This document shows, in pieces, positions 18,776-29,839 of a stretch of 36,661 nucleotides of DNA (its first letter is position 1; each line of letters begins with the position of its first letter). The translations under genes and the position numbers were made by a program. The notes beneath the pieces are model-generated. The model was given only the letters and a program-made list of their open reading frames with translations, was not told where the DNA came from and searched no databases. This DNA is from Stentor roeselii (Eukaryota > Ciliophora > Heterotrichea > Heterotrichida > Stentoridae), in the NCBI GenBank assembly GCA_006503475.1, contig RSEH01000358.1:1-36661 (forward strand), written 5' to 3'.

Positions 18776-21700
18776 CTAAAGCATATCAGTACTTGACGGC
18801 TGCTTCAAATCTTTAATTTTGAAAACATCAACTGGAAATACCTTGGCTGTTGATAAACTAACTTGTAATCTACCAAATTCAAATCCTAACTTTCTAGACT
18901 GATTTAAACATTTCGTAACAATTCTCCGTTTTTTCCTGAATTTTAAGTATCGATCTACAAATCCTTCAGAAAGTCCTAAAATTGCTTCAAAAGTTCCCAT
19001 TAAGCCAAAAATCGAGCCCATTAATGCTCCAATAAAATTAAAAAATGTTTGTTTTTCTATTCTTTTGGTTTCCATTGCAGTATCACTTTCAAATATAACT
19101 ACTTTGAAGAATAAATAAATCTGAGAATAAAGTCTGCATGAATCTTACAGCTTTTGAGGAAACTGACCTCCTTGCACTGGCTCTTGATCAGAAAAAACAT
19201 GAAAGCCAGTTGAAGTTTTGGTCTCACTGCTAGTTTCAAGTTTGAAAACCTTTATAAATTTTACAGAAGGAATAAATTTAAAGTAAAATTCAGAAGGATT
19301 AACTCCTCTAAAAGCAACAAACTTGTTAGCAGTACTAATAGAAGTACTTATACTACTAACTTGCCCAGGTATCGACGAGTTTGAAGTAACCGAGCAAGTT
19401 AAAGCACTAGCAAAGCTTTGTCTTTCTCTCATCTGTACAAAAACAACTGCTTTTTTTTTATTAATTTTAAATTTTCTATACTTTAAACTGACAAAACAAT
19501 TTCCATCAACCAAAAAGCTATCCTGTTCCCTTTGACTATACTCAAACCCATCTTCAACAACAACCAAAAAATTATCAAAGCTTTCATTATGAACACATTT
19601 ATCTCCATACATATACATCGTAAAGTTAAAAATCATCTGTTCAGAAACAACATCTTCATCCAAAGTAATCAAAGGCACCAAAGCTCTAAATTCCTCCAAA
19701 TTATCAAATCCCATCACCAGACAACTATTCACAAAAGTAACTAAAGCGACCAAGTAAAAACCAAGTGAAAAAACTCCTCCAGTGATAGTTTTCTTATAAA
19801 TCACAGGAACTTCTAGATCTTGTTCATGACCATCAACGAACAAGTCAATCTTTTTTAAAACCCTTCTAAATTTCGAGAAAGAAAAAAAAATCATAAATGA
19901 AAGAATTCCTATTCCAAGTACTAAATACCAAAGAACTTTTAGTACTTTGTTAATAGTTTCAATATTTTTTTTATATTGAGAAGGTTGAGAAGTTTGATTT
20001 GCAGTTATCTTGTATTTTGACTTGAGACTAGAACTTCCTAGAGGACATTCAGAGTAACTTGGGCATTCTTTACAAGAAACAGTTCCTGTTGTATCTGAGT
20101 ATTCGCCGTAGTTGCATGGAAGGCACTGTCTCATACTTATAAGAGAAATTTTTTCACTAAAGGTGCCTTTTGGGCAAGGATCACATTTTCCATTGTTGTA
20201 AAAAGTCCCTGCCTTGCAAGGAAGACAATTTTCTCCTGATGTTCCTGGACTGCAAGGTAATGATATCGGATCTGAAGGTTCAAATGAAAGTTTTAACAGG
20301 TTGTTAGAAGTAATGAAAGAACTTAAATAGTCAGTTGAACTTGTCCCTCCAAATATAAAAATCGAATTTTTATAATGAATTGATGAATGACCTTGCAATG
20401 AAAGTGAATCGATTTTTGAGTCGAATTCAAGAATTGTTGTTGAAAGAGTAGACAAGTCAAGGAGTATTAAAGGATTTGATACAATTGAATCGTAGATAAA
20501 TCCTCCTATGATAAGGATTTTGTTTTCAAAAGATATGATGGAGGACTTGGATTTTATGGGTTCTTTCAGAAGATTGGAATGAATTTCAAGGATTTCTTGG
20601 TTATTAACAGTGAGGTTGTAAATGTACATATTTGGATGAGAATCAAAAGATTTACCACCTGTTACTATTATTGATATCACCTGACTATCAGCACTTTCCT
20701 CAACCCAAGAATGACAATCATGAAGATCTTTCTTAAAAATCTCATTTTTTGCAGTAAGTTGATAATAAATATTACTTTCATAAGTATAAACCCAAATTTC
20801 ATTAAACCCCTTGTCATAGTTTTTCCCTCCAATGATGTAAAGTTTGACATTAAAGTAACTTAAACAACTACTGCTTCTCGGCGACAAGTTTTCACCTTCA
20901 GGTGATAAATTAATCCACATAGAAAGCGGTTCATAGTAAAAGTACAAATCATTTAAATAGCTCAGTCCTTCATTCCCTCCAAAGACAGTAATTGAGTTAC
21001 TTTCAACAAGTGTACAAGCGAAATTTGACCGAATACTTGGTGCTTTGCCGGAAGTGGTGACAGTTGTCCAGGTTTGTGTTTCCAGATCAAATCTCCAAAA
21101 ATCATTGAAACTAGTGACTTCACTATTCAAGGAATACTTTTCCCCTCCATAGACGTACATGTATTGGTTTATCACTTGGCTGCAATGAAATCGTCTTTCT
21201 GAAGGACTCTTGTAATTATAAGTGACTTGGTTGAAAGTCACGTTGTTTTCCTTGATTTCGAACTTCAAAATATTATTAAAGATCTCGGTAGTCCCTCGTC
21301 CATTTAATAAAAAGACCTGGTTTTCAATTAAAACACTTTGCATGCTGAATCTTCCTAAATCTGGAAATGATCCAAGTTTAGACCAAGTCGAGTCAAGGAA
21401 GTTAAATCGAAAGACATCATCTCGAAGTTCATTTTTAACAGTGACTCCAAAAAAGACATACATGAAGTTTCTATATACATGAGCTCTGTGGCTTATTCGA
21501 GATGAAGGCGTCTCTCCAGAAGTCCTAATGACTTCCCAGGTCTCCGAGTTTAAATCAAATTTAAACAACCGAGAGTCAAACTCATTAATCCCATCATATC
21601 CAAATAAATAAATTGAATCATTGTAAAAGACAAGACTTGCTGAAATCCTATTTCCAGGCCTTTCTCCCTTTTGACTAATCTCCAAATTCACCAAGTCATC

Positions 21701-22210
21701 CAAATCAAACCTTCTTAAAAATTACAAAAACAAGTCAGTCCTCATCTGAAACAAGTCCCTTCCTCCATAAACAACAACAAATTCTTTTCCATTTCTTTCA
21801 AACTGAACACCTGCGAAATCAAGAAGTTGAGGAAAAGAAATTCCTAAAAATTCTTCAATTTTCCATTCTTTGCTTTGAAGGTTGAAAGAATAACACCCTG
21901 CCATGAAGCCGAAAATGAAGATTTTTCGGTCTTTTCTTAAAAAGATCTGATGACCTGAAGCGACTCCGTAGTCAAACTTGGACACTGGAAAGATCTTTGA
22001 AAAGGTTTGGCTTGTTAGGTTGAATGAAATGATCTGGTCGATTGATTGAGAGTTTGATGGGTCGAATCCTCCGATTGTTATGATTTGGTTGCTGAATGAG
22101 TCGTATATTGATGATGAACGCACAACACTTATTGAAGGTGGATGGAACGATGGGATTGATGATATTGATAGAGACAGGGATTTGAATAGATATGAGAATA
22201 GGAGAAGCAT
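18776..22210 (-). CDS. Kelch / Cys-rich / multi-helix surface protein, gene 3
   Basis: Spliced length 1,134 residues. It has a signal peptide (MLLLFSYLFKSLSLSI), a kelch propeller (IYLFGYDG, MYVYGGEK, LYIIGGKN, IFIFGGTSS) and Cys-rich repeats (CKAGTFYNNGKCDPC, CPKGTFSEKISL, CNYGEYSDTTG). The first helix includes LVLGIGILSFMIFFSF and is followed by a basic loop (FRRVLKKIDLFVDGHE). The second helix is GGVFSLGFYLVALVTFV. A second outer domain opens EFRALVPLITLDEDV with the conserved MYMYGDKC. The last membrane segment includes GALMGSIFGLMGTFEAI, with a basic tail containing FRKKRR. The stop is TAG. Exon joins differ slightly from genes 1 and 2 (LFLFDLDD instead of LYLIDLD), placing it with gene 4. 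The relic at 17215-17975 resembles this copy. Ligands and role are unknown. Confidence 0.88.
19134..19148 (-). other. 15-nt intron 2 of kelch gene 3 (phase 2)
   Basis: GTAAGATTCATGCAG, with A at position 10. Retention gives an immediate TAA. Splicing gives QKLLYSQIYLFF, in register with the other copies. Confidence 0.9.
21711..21725 (-). other. 15-nt intron 1 of kelch gene 3 (phase 2)
   Basis: GTAATTTTTAAGAAG, with A at position 10. Retention gives an immediate TAA. Splicing gives LFLFDLDDLVN. Confidence 0.9.
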
Positions 22211-22736
22211 TTTTTTTTTAGAAGATTTTAGAAGGGTTGAAGAGGATTTTAGCAGGAATAGAGATGGCTTGATTTTATTGAGGGTTTGGAGGGGTTTGGG
22301 AGGTGAAGTATTGAAAAATTAATATTTGATGAAACATCGTCATTGAAGACTATCAGCACGTATTCTAAAATTCATTCATTGAATTTCCTTAAAAAGCCAA
22401 CTATTTAATACTAAAATATAAACGATTAAATGATATAATGATTTATCCTAAAATAATAATTTAAAATACTTTAGTCAAAATCACCTAAATTCAATTTCAA
22501 TTCAATCATCTTCAAATCCAAGTGCTCACTCTAAAAATAAAAATAATAATCTCATATTTAACCTTTAAACCTAAATAAAAATTTCAATTCAATCCTAATC
22601 CCCAAGATTTCAAATCAAAATAAAGATTAATAATCTAACCTTTAAAAACAATCTCAAATATTTTATCAAATCCCTCAAATTAATATAAATCAATTTTCAC
22701 CTTACATCAAATAAAAACTCTCTAAACCCCTAAAAC
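22211..22736. other. Intergenic region between kelch genes 3 and 4
   Basis: Bases 22211-22320, the 5' flank of gene 3, hold only about two C on the plus strand. Bases from about 22440 to 22736, the 3' flank of gene 4, are very poor in G. The switch lies near 22330-22430. I see no gene or repeat. Confidence 0.6.
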
Positions 22737-25700
22737 CTAAACACTAGAAACAACTAAAATCTTCCAATTGGTATCCAAAGGAAAAACCTTTCCAATCTTA
22801 TAATCATCTTTAAAATTTCCAAATTCAGACTCCATCTTTCTCGACCTACTAAGACATCTCCTCGCATTTTCCTTTTCAACCGAGCATTTCGAATACCGAT
22901 CAACAAACCCTTCAACAACACTCATTCCAGCTCCAAAAGTTCCCATCAATCCAAAAATCGATCCCATTAAAGCTCCAAAAAAAGTAAAAATTGTTTGTTT
23001 TTCAAGTCTTTTTATTTCCATAGCAGTTTCACTTTCAACGATAACAACTTTTACATAAACATGAATCTGTGAAAACAAACTGATTTTTTCTTACAATTCT
23101 TTTGTTTGAAGTCCTCCTAAGACAGGTTCTTGATTTTTAAGGACATGAAAACCTGTTGAGCTTATTGACTGAGAAATTGTTTCTTGAGTGAAGACCTGAG
23201 TAAAATTTACAGAAGGCACAAATTTAAAGTAAAATTCAGAAGGAGTCACTCCTCGGAAAGTTAAAAGTTTTGAACTTGGAGTAATTGATGTCCTGGCACT
23301 GCTGATTTCTTCGGGTATGGAAGAAGAAGATGATATTGTGCAAGTCAAGGCACTTGCATAACTGAGAGTTTCTTTCATTTGAAGTAAAATTTCAGATTTT
23401 TTGGATGTTAGTTTGAAGTCTTTGTAGGTGAAAGTTACTTGGCAGTTTTGGTCAAGTAACTCAGTTGACATGCTTCGAGATGAATAATCGAAACCTTCTT
23501 CTAGTAAGAATATCATGTTTTCGATGTTTGTGGAATTCTTGCATTGATCACCGTATATGTGTAATGTGAAGTTTAGTTTTAGAGAGTCGGAGATTATGGT
23601 TTTGTCTAGGGTGATTGAAGGGACCATAGCTCTAAGTTCATAAATGTTATCAAACCCTTGAACAAGACAAGCAATCACAATAGTAACAACAGCAACCATG
23701 TAAAATACAAGACTAAACAACCCTCCAGTGATTGTTTTTCTATAAACAACAGGAACTTCCAATTTTTGATCATGGCTATTAATATACAAATCAAATTTCT
23801 TCAAATATTCCCTAAATCTCGTAAACCCACAAATCGAAACAATAAAAAGACTCACAAAAATAATCACCAAAATCCAAAGTATTTCCATCACTGTATCTAT
23901 CAAAAATGTATTACTTTCAAATTGACCTGGTTGATGAGTTTCATTCGCTGGAATCTTGAAAGATGAATCAATTCTCGAACTTCCAGTCAAACACTCTGAG
24001 CTTGTCGGGCACTGTTTGCATTGAGACTGCCCTTCAATATCACTATAATACCCATAACCACAAGGAATGCATTGTCTATTATTCTGAAGTGCTTTTTTAT
24101 TACTAAAAGTTCCTTTTCTACATTTAACACAATTCCCTTCAGAGTAAAAAGTCCCTTCTTGACAAGCTTTGCATTCTTTTCCATGAGTTCCAGGACTGCA
24201 AGGTAAAGAAATTTTATCAGTTGATGTGAAAGTAAGATTCAATAAATTATTATTTGTTCTATAAAAAGATCTGATAAAGTCAGTAGAACCAGATCCTCCG
24301 AATATAAAAATTGAATTTTTATAATAAACTGCAGAATGTCCATAAATATTCAACATTGACTTACTCTGTATTTCGTCTTCTGACTCAAATTCAATCACTT
24401 CAGAGGTTAAAGTTGACAAGTCAATTAAAATCAAAGGGTCGACAACCACGTAGTCTATACTGAAACCTCCAATCACCAGGATCTTGTCTTGAAAACGAGT
24501 GATTGTTGACTTTGCCTTTCCGATAAGAGGCATTTTAATTGAAGTTACGTTGGTTATTTGATTTGAGTCTTTTATTGTTATATTGTAAAAGTTTTGGTTT
24601 GGAAAGGAATAAAAATTTTGACCTCCTAAGACTATCAGGCTGATGTCATTTGATAGATTGTCGATGTATGTGTTGCAATCGTGAATGTCTTGATCGAATA
24701 TAGAAGGATTCTTTTTTAGTTGATGGTATTCGTTTAATTCATAGGAATATTTCCAGATTTCATTGAATCCTTCAATGCTGTTTTTACCTCCGATTATGTA
24801 AAATTTTAATAGGTGGTAAACCATGCAACTGTTGCTTCTGGGAGTTGGAAGGGCTCCATTTGCTTGGATTACTATCCAGGTTTCAAGTGGTTCATAAAAA
24901 AAGTAAAGATCATTCAAATAGTTCTTCTCATTTTTACCTCCGAATATTGCTATTGAATAACTTATAACAGATGTAGATGCGAAATTAGTTCTAACAGAAG
25001 GGGGGTCTCCATTAGTCGTCACTTCTTGCCAAACAGCTTTTTCCAGGTCAAATTTCCACATATCACTAAAAGTAGTCAACACCCCATCATAATTATAAAT
25101 TTCTCCCCCAAAAACATACATAAACTGATTCATCAAATAACCACAGTGATAACGTCTTTCAGAAGGTACCTTAAAGTCATAAGTCACTCTTGTCAACGAA
25201 ACATTATTCCCTAAAATCTCGAATTCAATGATATCATTAAAAAGATTAGTTAAATGCCTTCCATATAAAATATAAATCTTATTCTGAATCAAAACACTTT
25301 GAATATTATATCTTCCAACCTCCGGAAAATTTCCAAGTTTTTCCCATTTATTATCCAAAAAACTGAACCGAAAAACATCATCATAAACCTGACCCTGCAA
25401 AGAAACCCCAAAGAAAATAAATAAAAAATCCCCAAAAACATGTGCTTTATGAGTATATCTAGATCCAGGTGCTTCTCCAGAAGTAATCAAAATTTCCCAG
25501 GTATTTGTATTTAAATCGAATTTAAACAAATCATTTCTGTTTTTTTTATAAGTATCATCATCTCCAAACAAATAAAGAGAATCATTATAAAAAGAAAGGG
25601 AAAGACTAGCTCTTTTTTTCGGAGAATTTCCGAATTGTTGAATTTTTTCATTAGTAAATGTATCCAAATCAAACCTTTATAAACCTTACAAAAATAAATC

Positions 25701-26174
25701 AGAACTTATTTGATCAAAGTAAATCCCTCCATAAACAGCGACGTAATTTTTTCCATTTTTTTCAAATCGAGCTGCCCCGAAATCAGTGACAAGAGGAAAA
25801 GGTTCTCCAGAAACTTCTTCAATTTTCCATTCTCGACTATGAAGATTGAATGAGTAACACCCTGCGTTGTATCCTAAACTAATGATTTTTCTGTCTTTTC
25901 TTAAAAAGATCTCGTGACCTGAGACTACTCCGAAGTCGAACTTGGAGACTGGAGTGATTTTTGAGAACTTTTTACTTGTGAGGTTAAAAGAAACGATCAG
26001 GTTAAGAGATTTTGTGTTTGTTGAGTCGAATCCACCGATTGTTATGATTTGACTGCCTTCCGGATCGTAGATCGCTGATGAACGAACTTGACTTGACGGG
26101 GGGGACAGGAAGGTGGGAATTGGAGTTGTGATGAAAGATGATGAAGTTGCTAGTATTGAGACTAGGAAGAGCAT
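22737..26174 (-). CDS. Kelch / Cys-rich / multi-helix surface protein, gene 4
   Basis: Spliced length 1,135 residues, the first gene of the array in transcriptional order. It has a signal peptide (MLFLVSILATSSSF) and a propeller with ITIGGFDS, MYVFGGEI, FYIIGGKN and IFIFGGSGS. The Cys-rich repeats include CQEGTFYSEGNCVKC and CGYGYYSDIEG. The first helix is ILWILVIIFVSLFIVSI, followed by a loop with FREYLKKFDLYINS, and the second is GGLFSLVFYMVAVVTIV. The second outer domain opens ELRAMVPSITLDKTI, and the last membrane segment includes GALMGSIFGLMGTFGAG. The stop is TAG. The exon-1 join (LFLFDLDT) groups it with gene 3. Its upstream flank is free of C for over 200 nt on the plus strand and carries the 109-bp tandem repeat at 26223-26640, which the other copies lack; that repeat could contain its promoter. 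Confidence 0.88.
23080..23094 (-). other. 15-nt intron 2 of kelch gene 4 (phase 2)
   Basis: GTAAGAAAAAATCAG, with A at position 10. Retention gives an immediate TAA. Splicing gives TKEFLFSQIHVYV, in register with the other copies. Confidence 0.9.
25675..25689 (-). other. 15-nt intron 1 of kelch gene 4 (phase 2)
   Basis: GTAAGGTTTATAAAG, with A at position 10. Retention gives an immediate TAA. Splicing gives SDLFLFDLDTFT. Confidence 0.9.
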
Positions 26175-26222
26175 TATTTATAGAAGAGGAGAAATTATTG
26201 TTTTTATTTGAGATTTTTTTAG

Positions 26223-26640
26223 TTGAGAATGGAAAAATTAGGATTATGGAAGAAAGAATATTTGGATTAGGATTTTTATTAGGTTTTTTATGGTTTTTAG
26301 TGAAATTGTTTTGATTTAAGATTTTGTTTTGTTGAGAATGGAAAAATTAGGATTATGGAAGAATGATTATTAGGATTAAGGATTTTTAGAAGGCTTTTTA
26401 TGGTTTTCGGTGAAATTTTTTTGATTAAGATTTTGTTTACTTGAGAATGGAAAACTTAGGATTATGGAAGAATGACTATTAGGATTAAGGATTTTTATAA
26501 GGTTTTTGGTGTGTTTTTTTATTTCATTTCATTTAGTTGAGAATGGAAAACTTAAGATTATGGAAGAAAATTATTAGGATTTAGGATTTTTATAAGGTTT
26601 TTATTGTTTTTGGTGGAAATGTTATGATTTTATCTGGAAT
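26223..26640. repeat. Four-copy tandem repeat upstream of kelch gene 4
   Basis: Units start at TTGAGAATGGAAAA at 26223, 26332, 26441 and 26537, giving spacings of 109, 109 and 96 bp. Each continues with a TTAGGATTATGGAAGAA-like core, and most have GGATTTTTA and a GGTTTTT-type end. On the plus strand the array is rich in G and T with almost no C. It begins 49 bp upstream of the ATG of gene 4, so it lies in that gene's leader or promoter. Confidence 0.85.
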
Positions 26641-28028
26641 TCAAGTTTAATTGTCGTTTATAACTTTAATAGTTTTTCACAATGTCAGAAAGTTGATATT
26701 AAAGAGTTAGGCTAGAATATAGGTTGATTTGGAATAGAATATATTTCAGAAGTTGACACTTAGGTTAAATTAGAAGCTATTTTATTAATTCAAGTATTAA
26801 TCTTAACATATAAAAGTTGATAAAATTTTTAGTTGTTTATTAGTGTTCTTAGGTCTCTAAATTATAAATAAGAGTTCTTCAATGTTGATAAATCTATTTT
26901 TCCTTATGATTAATATATATTTGATTCATAGATCAAATATCATATAAAATCAAAATTTGATACGGAATTAAACTCCGTAAACGATTTTTCTAGACAATAT
27001 TATAAATTACTGATAATTGGCCTAGAGATTATTTAAACAGTTAAATTTTCCTTCATTTTTATCATAAAATACTTTCAGTACATTGATGAAACTGAATACT
27101 AAAATTCAATGAGCACTTAATTAAATTTTCTAATCTTTAATCTCATATTTGATTTAATTATAATTACTTAGATAAAATTGAAAAATTAGTTAAACGGAGT
27201 TTGAATAATTACCTATTTCAGAATATGCATCAAAGATAGTTAAAAAATTCCATCCGCCTGAGTTTATACTTATATCGAATTCAGAAATCACAGGCGAAAA
27301 TCATAAAAGAATTAAAACATTTCAACTCATTGATAGTGAAAATCTACTCAATAATACAAAATTTAATCTTTATCCATCTTTAGAATATTTTCCAATCATC
27401 CATGATCTTTACGCCAAAGTCACAATATTGAATAACTAATTCAGATTTGAAAAGTTTACAATTGAAAGGTATTATTCTTCTTTAATTTAAAGGTTTCTAA
27501 TCGTTATATAATATTAAGGTAGTAATTCACTTCAAATCGAAAGAAATACTTGTGAAGAGTTCAAATCAAACTAATTATTTTTATTAAGAATATTTCGAAT
27601 TGATGAGATAGCATTTTGATTAGTTTACAAATAGTTTTCATGAATCTTTATGAATTTTTGATCAATTATTATTATTAAGGTTTTAATTTTGTATATTGGG
27701 ATTTGGATAATCATCAAGAATAATAGTAATAGCATCATAAAAAATATAATTCTAGTAAATTGAGATTTTCTTAATAATTATTCAAGAATAAGAGTGATAT
27801 ATCTTAAAGTTTATAGTTATAAGTTTAGTAGTTAATTCCTCGAACATAAAATTGTGATAATATCTAATTGTAATGATAGAGATGCGAAATTTTAATGGAT
27901 TATTTTTATAATATAATTACATTAGTCTCTACTATTTATTCCTAGTAATTCTCTAATTCATCATTCTTCATGCAAATAATAACTAAAGTAATATAAAACT
28001 AATATAATCATTTACTTAGAGATAATGC
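26641..28028. other. AT-rich gap, no defensible gene
   Basis: No frame is supported by homology. A plus-strand stretch at about 27208-27440 stays open for roughly 75-90 codons without an ATG near its start and gives a protein-like translation (for example KFHPPEFILISNSEITG). It then meets TAA codons. It may be a relic or chance. No repeat or RNA gene is recognised. Confidence 0.5.
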
Positions 28029-28359
28029 ATAATCCAATTTAACATCTTCAATCATTACTAAAACAACATAAAATCCAAAATTCCAACAATATCAACTTCT
28101 TCAAACAATCCTCCAAATCAAACCAATCACTTAAAATCACTGAAAAAAAAGAATTCAACCCTAATTACCATCATCACAACTAAACCAATTCCACTTCCTC
28201 AACTCGAAAATCTAATTCCAAAAAAAAAATCCAAAAACTTCCAAAAAATCCAAAAACTTCCAAAAAATCGCTAAAATCCAAAATCCTAAATCCTAAATTT
28301 CAAATCCTAAAAAAACCTAAAACTTCAACCTCCAAATCATCCAAAATCTCTAATCTAAA
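28029..28359 (+). promoter_or_regulatory. G-depleted 5' flank
   Basis: The 331 nt before the ATG at 28360 contain only four G by hand count but many C and A, with repeated CCAAAAACTTCCAAAAAATC and AATCCTAAAT words near 28230-28310. The skew ends at the start codon. It is the clearest case of a compositional signature seen at several 5' flanks here. It probably contains promoter and leader; no named element is recognisable. Confidence 0.5.
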
Positions 28360-29178
28360 ATGGCAGTGCAGCAAGCAGAAAAACTAGCTCTCGGTGCCTC
28401 AAAATACATAAAGCCAATGCCTCGACCATTCACTCGAAAGACCGAGGAACAAATGAGCGAGTACTACGGTTTAGGTCATTTCCACTGCAAGGCTCACGAA
28501 GAGTTATCAAAACAACAGCAATTAATATCATCATCATTTAAGTCAAGTCCATTATCAGAACGTGTGAAACTTGCACAACAAGAGCTTGAAATCTGGAAAG
28601 CTTACATCGAGAGTCGTAAGGCAGACCTTCCAGAAGTCTTTCAAATATCGAAATCAACTTTGAATCGTCTTCATCGAGTATGGGCGAGTCAGCTTCACAG
28701 AGACTGTGACTCGATTGAAGGTGCACGAATGCTTGATTTTCATTATCAATTTACAGAGCATTATCAGTTTGATATCCCTACTGATAAGAGAAGTCTCTTT
28801 GAAATGGTTCATCCTCATGCGGGGTACATGGTTTGTATGCCTTATAGATTTACTTTCAATAAACTCATCGATTTTTATAATGTGCAACTTGTTGCTACTT
28901 ATGAAAGAAGCTTGGGAGAGGAAATTCTTAGTCGACAGATTAGTTGTTTTAACTACTTTTCTTGTATTGCGGAACCTGATGCGCTACTTGATTTGAATAA
29001 GGCTAATCAGGTCATGCAATGTTTTAAGTTTCAGAAATTTGAGAACTTGATTGAGTTTAAGAAATATTTTCAGTGGACTTTGAAGGAATTTCCTGATGAA
29101 TTTAAAGGATTTAGGGATGGAGAACCGTTTTTAAGGTTTGCTTTGGTTAGGAAGATATTTTTAGATTATGGGTTATAA
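28360..29178 (+). CDS. Hypothetical protein, 272 residues
   Basis: The frame is intact from ATG 28360 to TAA, with local composition well above the flanks in G+C, so it is clearly coding. The N-terminus is basic and Pro-containing (SKYIKPMPRPFTRKTEE). A helix-rich middle has Gln/Ser patches. The second half is rich in aromatic residues (LDFHYQFTEHYQF, MVCMPYRFTFNKLIDFY, FENLIEFKKYFQW). I see no signal peptide, membrane helix, zinc site or nucleotide-binding motif, and I do not recognise a family. It ends 43 bp from the convergent FYVE-like gene. A soluble globular protein with at least one helical domain is likely, and nothing more can be said. Confidence 0.8.
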   Translation: MAVQQAEKLALGASKYIKPMPRPFTRKTEEQMSEYYGLGHFHCKAHEELSKQQQLISSSFKSSPLSERVKLAQQELEIWKAYIESRKADLPEVFQISKSTLNRLHRVWASQLHRDCDSIEGARMLDFHYQFTEHYQFDIPTDKRSLFEMVHPHAGYMVCMPYRFTFNKLIDFYNVQLVATYERSLGEEILSRQISCFNYFSCIAEPDALLDLNKANQVMQCFKFQKFENLIEFKKYFQWTLKEFPDEFKGFRDGEPFLRFALVRKIFLDYGL

Positions 29179-29221
29179 TGGGTTGAATGGAGTTTTTTTG
29201 GATGATTATGGGTTAGTTAGG

Positions 29222-29839
29222 CTAAAAGATTGCACAGTCCATACATCCTGTTTTAGAAGACGAGGTCGATCTCACATCCTTTGACATACCTCCAGGTGTT
29301 TCCAATTTAGCTCTCATTTGTTGAATCGCCAGTTCTTTCCCCCTAATCTTCCCATCTTCATCTTTAATTTCCAACTCAAGTTTCTCCAACTCTTCCAATC
29401 CAATCCTTTCCTCATCCCTCATAATTTTTTTCAACCCTTCAATATCCTGCCTAACCTTAATATTTTTTTCCTCTTCTTTCTTCTTTTCCTCAATCTGGAG
29501 TTTGAGTTTAACCTGGACAAACTCTTCACTAACCTTCAAAACACTATCCTTCGTATAAGCCAAGTAACAAACCGCACAAGCCCGTTCAGTCTTCTGACTT
29601 TCCGGGTGTTCAACTTGCAAAAAGCAGCACTTTTCACAAAAAGCATGATAACAAAAGTGACAATAATACTTCTTATTATCATGTTTATCAAAAGTCGACA
29701 CACATCCCTTACATTGTTTCATCGCCAAGTAAAAATCACGATCAACACCTTCAGGAATTCCTTTAACAACAGGTTCTACAAGAAAAGTGGTAACATTTTG
29801 ATAGAACTCTTTAACAAGTAGAAATTCAACACTTTCCAT
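29222..29839 (-). CDS. FYVE-like zinc finger, coiled coil, CaaX protein
   Basis: 205 residues. Four CxxC pairs at C43/C46, C60/C63, C68/C71 and C88/C91 have the spacing of a FYVE-type double zinc site, with CHFCYHAFCEKC at its centre. The basic R(R/K)HHCR motif that binds phosphatidylinositol-3-phosphate in classical FYVE domains is replaced by KKYYCHFC, so lipid specificity is doubtful. Residues ~105-180 form a Glu/Lys-rich coiled coil. The protein ends CAIF, a CaaX box of the kind usually geranylgeranylated, with another Cys three residues before it. A peripheral membrane adaptor is a fair inference. Its ATG shares a base with the stop of the upstream gene (TAATG). Re-reading one base there would fuse both frames as D-N-L-M. 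I chose MESVEF as start because it is the first Met and precedes a well-formed helix. Confidence 0.75.
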   Translation of the reverse strand: MESVEFLLVKEFYQNVTTFLVEPVVKGIPEGVDRDFYLAMKQCKGCVSTFDKHDNKKYYCHFCYHAFCEKCCFLQVEHPESQKTERACAVCYLAYTKDSVLKVSEEFVQVKLKLQIEEKKKEEEKNIKVRQDIEGLKKIMRDEERIGLEELEKLELEIKDEDGKIRGKELAIQQMRAKLETPGGMSKDVRSTSSSKTGCMDCAIF

